A stretch of 64,000 nt of DNA, from NCBI GenBank assembly GCA_963847965.1, contig CAWKCG010000012.1:124001-188000 (forward strand), given 5' to 3'. This DNA is from Palsa-504 sp963847965. GTDB taxonomy: Bacteria > Actinomycetota > Actinomycetes > Streptosporangiales > Streptosporangiaceae. Positions within the stretch are counted from its first letter, which is position 1; each line of letters opens with the position of its first letter. Both the position numbers and the translations under genes were made by a program. Under the pieces are notes generated by a model. It searched no databases. It was not told where the DNA came from and saw only the letters and a program-made list of their open reading frames with translations. Positions 59,477 through 64,000 of the stretch are shown here, piece after piece.

Positions 59477-61068
59477 GGCGCTCCAAGGCCCTCGGTGGCC
59501 GCGATCAGCGCCTCGCGGTCGAAGGGAGGCTCGGTGAACTCCGTGAAGATCTCGCCGCGGACGAGCACCACCACCCGGTCGCAGATGACCAGGTCGTCTA
59601 GCTCGTCCGTGGCCAGCAGCAGGCTCGCCCCGGTTTGCGAGGTGACCCGGTCCAGTTCGGAAAGCAGTAGCTCCTTCGAGGCCACGTCAACGCCGCGGGT
59701 CGGGGTGATCGCGACGATCAGCACGGGGTCGCTGGCCAGGGCCCGGGCCACCGTCACCTTCTGCTGGTTGCCGCCGGACAGCTCGCGAACCGGCTGGCCC
59801 AGCCCGGCCGACACCAGCGACAGCCGCCTGGCCAGCGGCGCCGCGAGCGCCTCGCGCCGCCTGGGGCCGACGAAACCTCCCCTGGCCAGCCGGTTGGTGA
59901 CCGACATGGTGATGTTCTCCGCCGCGCCAAGCAGCGGCACGAACCCGTCGGCCTGCCGGTCCTCGGGGATGTAGCCGATTCCCGCGCGGAGCGCCCCGGC
60001 CCGGTCCCCGGGGCGCAGCGCCTGGTTACCGAGCCGCACCCGCCCCGCATCGGGCGCGGCCGCGCCCGCCACGATCCTGGCCAGGGTGGTCGCCCCGGAC
60101 CCGCGCAGCCCGGTCACGCCGACCCGCTCGCCGCGGCGGATGGTGAGTGAGACGTTGCCGAGGAAGACGCCCGGGGAGGCGAACGTCACGCCCTCGACCA
60201 CCAGGTCCGGGTGATCGCCGCCGACGGCGGCGGCTGCCCCGGGAGGCTCGCGCTGGTCCGGGGGTGGTACCACTGGTCGTTCGGCATGAAAGATTTCCGG
60301 TCCCACCATGGCTGCCACCAGGTCATCCTTGGTCGTCTTGCCGAGCGAGGCGGCCAGCACCATCTCGCCGTCCCTCAGCACGGCGACGTCGGTACAGATC
60401 TCGAAGACCTCTTCGAGGTGGTGGGAGATGTACAAGATCGCGACGCCCTGGGCCTGGAGCTGGCGGATCCGCTCGAACAGGCGCTGCGCCGCGCCGCGCT
60501 CGAGCGCCGCGGTGGGCTCATCGAGCAGCAGGCAGCGGGTGCCCGCCGCCAGCGCCCTGGTGATCTCGACCACCTGCCGCTGCTCGACGGTCAGGTTCCC
60601 GCACGCCGTATCGGCGTTCACGTCGAAGCCCCAGTCAGCCATGACCTGCCGGGTCTGCTCGCGCATCCGGCGCCAGTCCACGATGCCGAGGCCCCCGATT
60701 CCGGCCCGGCGCGGCGGCCGGCCGAGGAAGACGTTCTCGGCCACGGTGAGGCTCGGCACCACCATGGAGTGCTGGAAGACGGTCGCGATACGCCCGCGCC
60801 ACCCGGCGATGTCACCGAGCGAGGGAGCCGGGCGCCCGTCGAGGCGCACCTCGCCCGCGTCGGGCGGGTAGAGGCCGGACAAGATGGAGACCAGCGTGGA
60901 CTTGCCCGCGCCGTTGCGCCCGACCAGGCCGAGGCAGCGGCCTATCTCCAGCCTCAGGTCGACGCCCCGCAGCGCGCGCGTGCTGCCGAACCGCTTGTGA
61001 ATCCCCACCGCCTCGGCCGCTGGCGCGACCGCGTGCTCCGAGGCGGCGGGGATTACCGGTTCGCTCAT
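59473..61068 (-). CDS. Sugar ABC transporter ATPase (RbsA type), degenerate second domain
   Basis: A 531-residue protein with two nucleotide-binding domains. The first is intact: Walker A GRNGAGKST, LTVEQRQVVEI, and Walker B LLLDEPTAALE. The second keeps the LSGGNQQK signature, but its Walker A is GLRGSGATTLAR (no Lys) and its Walker B region reads LIVAITPTRGVDV. This replaces the LDEPTRG of most relatives, so Asp and Glu are lost. RbsA-type proteins do tolerate one degenerate site. ATG 61068 starts 4 bases after the binding-protein stop; longer frames are unsupported. Confidence 0.9.
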   Translation of the reverse strand: MSEPVIPAASEHAVAPAAEAVGIHKRFGSTRALRGVDLRLEIGRCLGLVGRNGAGKSTLVSILSGLYPPDAGEVRLDGRPAPSLGDIAGWRGRIATVFQHSMVVPSLTVAENVFLGRPPRRAGIGGLGIVDWRRMREQTRQVMADWGFDVNADTACGNLTVEQRQVVEITRALAAGTRCLLLDEPTAALERGAAQRLFERIRQLQAQGVAILYISHHLEEVFEICTDVAVLRDGEMVLAASLGKTTKDDLVAAMVGPEIFHAERPVVPPPDQREPPGAAAAVGGDHPDLVVEGVTFASPGVFLGNVSLTIRRGERVGVTGLRGSGATTLARIVAGAAAPDAGRVRLGNQALRPGDRAGALRAGIGYIPEDRQADGFVPLLGAAENITMSVTNRLARGGFVGPRRREALAAPLARRLSLVSAGLGQPVRELSGGNQQKVTVARALASDPVLIVAITPTRGVDVASKELLLSELDRVTSQTGASLLLATDELDDLVICDRVVVLVRGEIFTEFTEPPFDREALIAATEGLGAP

Positions 61069-61072
61069 TACG

Positions 61073-62260
61073 TCAGGACGCCGAGGCGCTGCAGACACCG
61101 CCGTGCGCGGTGCCGTAGACATTGCCCCACAGGGCGGAGTCGCTGACTGGGGTGGTGGTGACGGTGCCCGACTGGCCGTCCACCGGGGTGATGGTGAAGG
61201 TCTGCGCGGTCTTGGTCACGAACGGGGCGACGATCGGGTCGCCGAGGTTGGTGTCGCCCGCGTAGCTCACCATCTGCAGGGTGGGCGCGCCGCCGCCGGG
61301 CTGGCCCGCGCTCAGCGTCACGCCGTTCGCGGCGTCGAGCGCGTACTTCAGCGCCCAGTAGGCGTACAGGTTGGCGGGCTGGGACTGGGACGCGTTGAGC
61401 GAGCCGTTGGAGATGTCGCACATCTCGAACGGGACGCCGTCATCGCTCACCAGGATCACCTTGCCGGTCAGGCCCTTGGACTTCAGCAGCGGGAGGATAC
61501 CCGTGTCGGGGCTTGACCATTGAGAGTAGATCGCCTTGAGCTGGCTGCCGTAGGCGTTCACCGCATTCTGCGCGTCGGTGACCGCCGTGGCTTCGGTCCA
61601 GACCGTGGGGTCCTTGAGGAGGTGGACGCCCGGGTCGTTGGCCGCCATGCACGCGTCGAAGGCGTTGGTACGGTCCGCTCCGTTGGAGGAGGTCAGGTCG
61701 CCCTCCAGGTCGAGCACGTAACCGGACTTCACCTGCGAGCTGATGTAGGCGCAGGCGTCCATCCCGTACAAGATGTTGGACGCGCGGACCACCATGTACA
61801 CCTTGCCGACGCCGACGATGGTGTCGACCGAGATGAGCTGGACGTGGTGAGCGGCTGCGTACGCGATCGCCGGACCCAGGCTGGTGGCCGTCTCCGGGTT
61901 CACCACGATGGCCTTCGCGCCCTCGTTGACGAGGTCCTCGATCTGGGTGTTCTGCAGGCTGGCGTTGGCCGCGGCGAGCAGCGGGCCGAGCAGCTTGATG
62001 TGCAGTTGCGCGGCGTACTGCGTCTCGTAGTTGATGTAGGCCGCCCAGAAGGCCGTGTCGTTATAGGTGAGGTCGACGCCGATGGCGGTCGGCGAGGCCG
62101 CCGACGCTGAGCTCGTGGCGCCGGTCGAGGTGGCCGGACTCGACGAGCTGCTCGAGCTGGAACTGCAGGCGGCGAGGAGCGTTACCGTGGCGACCGCGGC
62201 CGCCACGGCGGTTGTGGCGCGGAGAGAGACCCAACTCCCCGCGCGTTTGCGCAGTGTCAT
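61073..62260 (-). CDS. Sugar-binding lipoprotein (periplasmic-binding type)
   Basis: A 395-residue binding protein with an N-terminal signal peptide and lipobox (VTLLAAC, Cys lipidated near residue 31), then a Ser-rich linker. The core is of the PBP1/ribose-binding type: GVDLTYNDTAFWAAYINYETQYA, the 'NEGAKAIVVNPETATSLGPAIAYAAAHHVQLISVD' domain, and the C-terminal ligand region 'GKVILVSDDGVPFEMCDISNGSLNASQSQPANLYAYWALKYALDAANG'. ATG 62260 follows AGGAGGTTCC. It is the first gene of the uptake operon; the promoter with operators lies directly upstream. Confidence 0.92.
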   Translation of the reverse strand: MTLRKRAGSWVSLRATTAVAAAVATVTLLAACSSSSSSSSSPATSTGATSSASAASPTAIGVDLTYNDTAFWAAYINYETQYAAQLHIKLLGPLLAAANASLQNTQIEDLVNEGAKAIVVNPETATSLGPAIAYAAAHHVQLISVDTIVGVGKVYMVVRASNILYGMDACAYISSQVKSGYVLDLEGDLTSSNGADRTNAFDACMAANDPGVHLLKDPTVWTEATAVTDAQNAVNAYGSQLKAIYSQWSSPDTGILPLLKSKGLTGKVILVSDDGVPFEMCDISNGSLNASQSQPANLYAYWALKYALDAANGVTLSAGQPGGGAPTLQMVSYAGDTNLGDPIVAPFVTKTAQTFTITPVDGQSGTVTTTPVSDSALWGNVYGTAHGGVCSASAS

Positions 62261-62355
62261 GGAACCTCCTCGGGCGGCCTCCGGGCTCTGTGGCGGGCGT
62301 AGGGTGCGGGCTGCGGGGGCGGATCCCCCGAACACCCGGAGTGCCATGTGTGAGG

Positions 62356-62384
62356 AAAATAGATCCGATGTCTGCGGGTGTCAA
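62356..62384 (-). promoter_or_regulatory. Promoter of the sugar uptake operon
   Basis: On the minus strand TTGACA (62379-62384) and TATTTT (62356-62361) are spaced exactly 17 bases, a near-consensus housekeeping promoter. It starts the mRNA about 90 bases before the binding-protein gene. A putative operator lies in its spacer. Confidence 0.7.
62360..62372. promoter_or_regulatory. Putative fucose-regulon operator, copy 2
   Basis: GACATCGGATCTA on the minus strand, with the same ATC-S-GAT core as copies 1 and 3. It occupies the spacer between -35 and -10 and touches the -10, so a repressor bound here would block RNA polymerase. Confidence 0.6.
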
Positions 62385-62436
62385 TGCCTCGAAACGCGGC
62401 AGAACACGGCTGATACCAAACGGATACCTGTAATGT

Positions 62437-62448
62437 CATCCGATCTTT
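62437..62448. promoter_or_regulatory. Putative fucose-regulon operator, copy 3
   Basis: CATCCGATCTTT, identical over 12 bases to copy 1 at 55471-55482. It stands 53 bases upstream of the promoter's -35 and could act as an auxiliary operator. Confidence 0.5.
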
Positions 62449-62501
62449 ATGCCTGAGGCCCCATAGCCGGCCGCCGGGCCTGCGCCGGCCGCCCGCGTGA
62501 G

Positions 62502-62816
62502 TCAGGTGAACAGGCGGCGGGTGATCACGCCCTGCCCGACGTCGATGCCCTGCCAGAGGCTGAAGTGGGTGCCGATGTCAAGGTAGTCGGCGATGTCGTC
62601 GCCGATGACCCGGAGCGTGACGAGGATCGCCGGCTTACCTGGCCGGAACGACCCCTCCTCGGGATCGACCAGGGCGCTGAAGACCTGACTGCGCCTGGTC
62701 TCGCTGTTCTCGGCGCGCAGCACCATGCGGCACGAGGGTGAACTGAGCTTCGCGCGGGCCTCGCCGTCGTCGTCCTTGGCAGGTGTGACCATGGCCTGGA
62801 ATTTGTAGCGCTTCAT
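62502..62816 (-). CDS. Conserved hypothetical protein
   Basis: A 104-residue beta-rich protein opening MKRYKFQAMVTPAKDDDGE and containing 'LSSPSCRMVLRAENSETRRSQVFSALVDPEEG' and 'AILVTLRVIGDDIADYLDIGTHFSLWQG', with a C-terminal VITRRLF. Similar sequences occur in actinomycetes as hypotheticals. It might be a small beta-barrel related to translation-factor domain 2, judging from 'GTHFSLWQG...GQGVITRR'. The function is unknown. I take ATG 62816 over GTG 62825. Confidence 0.65.
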   Translation of the reverse strand: MKRYKFQAMVTPAKDDDGEARAKLSSPSCRMVLRAENSETRRSQVFSALVDPEEGSFRPGKPAILVTLRVIGDDIADYLDIGTHFSLWQGIDVGQGVITRRLFT

Positions 62817-62909
62817 GTCCGCCACCGCCGATCACTGGAGCACGCAAATGATATCACGAACGTCAGGCAGCGGACAGCCTTAGTCGCGCTCACCTCTGCC
62901 TTGTGTTAG

Positions 62910-62928
62910 TATATCGTGTCACGATATA
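62910..62928. promoter_or_regulatory. Palindrome TATATCGTG-T-CACGATATA in a promoter
   Basis: A perfect 19-base odd palindrome lies in the 367-base gap between the divergent hypothetical gene (start 62816, minus) and the MarR gene (start 63184, plus). The minus-strand -10 TATACT (62908-62913) overlaps its edge, placing the palindrome at the -35/-10 spacer. It is a strong operator candidate for a dimeric regulator such as the MarR protein. Confidence 0.6.
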
Positions 62929-63183
62929 TCTGTGCCAGAGGGCCGGTCACGGGCGCCCAGGGGTGCTGCCTGGGGCTGAACTGCCCAGGACCGCCCTGAG
63001 GAGGACGCCATGGCCGGTGGTCGGCCGGCCTCCCCGTGTGGCCCGATCCGCCCCCGGTCGCGAGGACGGAGTAAAGGCATTTCTCGTTCCCCGGCAGATT
63101 CCCGGCCTAGGATATGCTCCGTAAATGCTGAACCATCGGCGATGGTTCAGCCGGTATGGGGCGATCAGAATTGCAAGGTGACC
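62929..63183. other. Rest of the divergent gap before marR
   Basis: The frames present (for example 63010-63183) have no domain and end in the MarR gene's own frame. An AT-richer patch (gcattctcg... agga tatgctcc around 63110-63130) may hold the MarR promoter. No further feature is seen. Confidence 0.4.
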
Positions 63184-63612
63184 ATGGATCGGCTGACCCA
63201 GCAAGACTTCGAGCGGCTGCTGGAGTTCCGGGTCAGCTTGCGCCGCTTCCAGCGCTGGAGCGAAGACCAGGCGCAGGCCGCGGGCCTGACCCACGTTCAG
63301 CACCAGCTGCTGGTGGCGATCAAGGGGCATCCGGGGGGCGATCCGCCTACCATCGGCGACCTCGCGGGGTACCTGCTCCTCCGCCCGCACAGCATGGTGG
63401 AACTGGTCGACCGGGCCGAGGCCGCCGGGCTGGTCCAGCGGACCAGGGACGCCGAGGACGGCCGGGTGGTGAGGGTCAGCCTGACCCCGGACGGTGACCT
63501 GATACTGCAGAAGCTCACCCGCGCTCACCTGGAACGCCTGCACGAGCTGGCCGCGGTCCTCGACGAGTTCGTCACCCGCCACGACGAGACCAGCCCGCCG
63601 GATCCGGCCTGA
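63184..63612 (+). CDS. MarR-family regulator
   Basis: A 142-residue MarR-type winged-helix regulator: helical N-terminal dimerisation region LLEFRVSLRRFQRWSEDQA, DNA-binding part GLTHVQHQLLVAIKGHP...IGDLAGYLLLRPHSMVELVDRAEAAGLVQRTRDAEDGRVVRVSLTPDG, and a C-terminal helix ending PPDPA. ATG 63184 follows AAGGTG. Its operator may be the palindrome at 62910-62928. It is upstream of the TehA-like transporter gene, which may be its target. Confidence 0.88.
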   Translation: MDRLTQQDFERLLEFRVSLRRFQRWSEDQAQAAGLTHVQHQLLVAIKGHPGGDPPTIGDLAGYLLLRPHSMVELVDRAEAAGLVQRTRDAEDGRVVRVSLTPDGDLILQKLTRAHLERLHELAAVLDEFVTRHDETSPPDPA

Positions 63613-63695
63613 CGGCCGGTTCGCGCCGCCGTTACAATCCCTTGTTCGTAACACCACCTCAGCGGCCTTCCGGCCGCGCTCAGGGAGGGGGCGGG

Positions 63696-64000
63696 ATGCG
63701 GGCGCTCCCGCCCGGCCCGCTGGCGCAGGCGGTACGCGGCGCGGATCCCCGCGCGTTCGCGATGGTGATGGCCACCGGGATCGTGTCGGTCGCCCTGCGG
63801 CAGGCCGGAAGCCCGCACCTGTCCGCGGCCCTGCTGTGGGTCGCGTCAGCGGCCTTCGTCGTCCTCGCGGCCGCGTCTGTATGGCGGGCCGCGGCGTTCC
63901 CGGCTGACGTGCGCCACGACCTGACCCGGCCGGACCGGGTGTTCGGCTTCTTCGCGGTGCCGGCCGCCGCCAGCGTGCTCGCCGCCCGGCTGGCCGGCCG
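63696..64000 (+). CDS. TehA/SLAC1-type (TDT) transporter, 5' part only
   Basis: From ATG 63696 the frame is open to the window end (101 codons). It reads AFAMVMATGIVSVALRQAG, the first helix typical of tellurite-resistance/C4-dicarboxylate (TDT/SLAC1) transporters, followed by two more hydrophobic segments (ALLWVASAAFVVLAAASVWR and FGFFAVPAAASVLAAR). The full protein would be about 330 residues. GGGAGGGGGCGGG upstream acts as a ribosome site. It is cut by the window edge. Confidence 0.75.
   Translation, partial: MRALPPGPLAQAVRGADPRAFAMVMATGIVSVALRQAGSPHLSAALLWVASAAFVVLAAASVWRAAAFPADVRHDLTRPDRVFGFFAVPAAASVLAARLAG

Overview
The window is about 70% GC. Nearly all third codon positions are G or C, there are many GTG starts, and the genes are mostly short transcription units on both strands. 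RbpA, polyprenol-phosphate mannose synthase, a HelR-type RNA polymerase helicase, a DyP/encapsulin pair and several large regulators all point to a filamentous or soil actinomycete (Actinomycetota). I cannot name a genus. No rRNA, tRNA, CRISPR array, insertion sequence or phage module is visible. The window looks chromosomal, with several decayed or rearranged loci.

Region 1 (1-9650): housekeeping and metabolic genes: a remnant MFS transporter, a GlsB/YeaQ-type membrane protein, metG with a structured leader, a MOSC protein, an AlkZ-like protein, a methyltransferase with a probable N-terminal frameshift, an APH(6)-like kinase, a TetR gene fused by deletion to an aldo/keto reductase stump, an alpha/beta hydrolase and an SDR. 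Region 2 (9730-22640): an accessory stretch with a D-Q-D-W repeat protein, a LysM/lysozyme-like secreted protein, helR, a two-gene CHAT protease/EACC1-like unit (the best candidate conflict system here), a P-loop kinase, a methyltransferase, a DUF5615/DUF433-type toxin-antitoxin pair and an ArsR-like/coiled-coil membrane protein operon. Region 3 (23045-33780): hydrolase, nucleoside phosphorylase, class V aminotransferase, VOC plus UvrA-like ATPase, aldo/keto reductase, YbhN-like membrane protein, APC permease divergent from TenA.

Region 4 (33800-46600): a DyP peroxidase with a C-terminal encapsulin targeting tail, overlapping the encapsulin shell gene; oligopeptidase B; an adk-prs operon in which prs has lost its stop and reads 1.3 kb antisense into the peptidase gene; two small membrane proteins; an RsmC-like/SpoU methyltransferase fusion joined through C-tract/G-tract repeats; GDPD; rbpA with a SigR-type promoter match; ppm1; a strongly structured non-coding segment (44747-45001); and a CBS/PPOX group that ends in a decayed gene. 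Region 5 (47000-54500): TSCPD protein, GNAT, FAD oxidoreductase, hydrolase, AIM24 protein, a large XRE/NB-ARC/TPR/LuxR regulator and a SnoaL-like protein.

Region 6 (54516-62450) is a coherent L-fucose (or related 6-deoxy sugar) catabolic locus. It holds a lipoprotein binding protein, ATPase, permease, fuconate dehydratase-like enolase and aldose dehydrogenase in one overlapping operon, with a divergent lactonase and FCD-GntR regulator. A 12-13 bp near-palindrome (core ATC-S-GAT) occurs in the regulator/lactonase intergenic region and twice upstream of the transport operon. One copy lies between the -10 and -35 of a clear promoter, so the cluster is probably one regulon. The window ends with a small conserved protein, a MarR regulator and the 5' part of a TehA/SLAC1-type transporter that is cut by the window edge.
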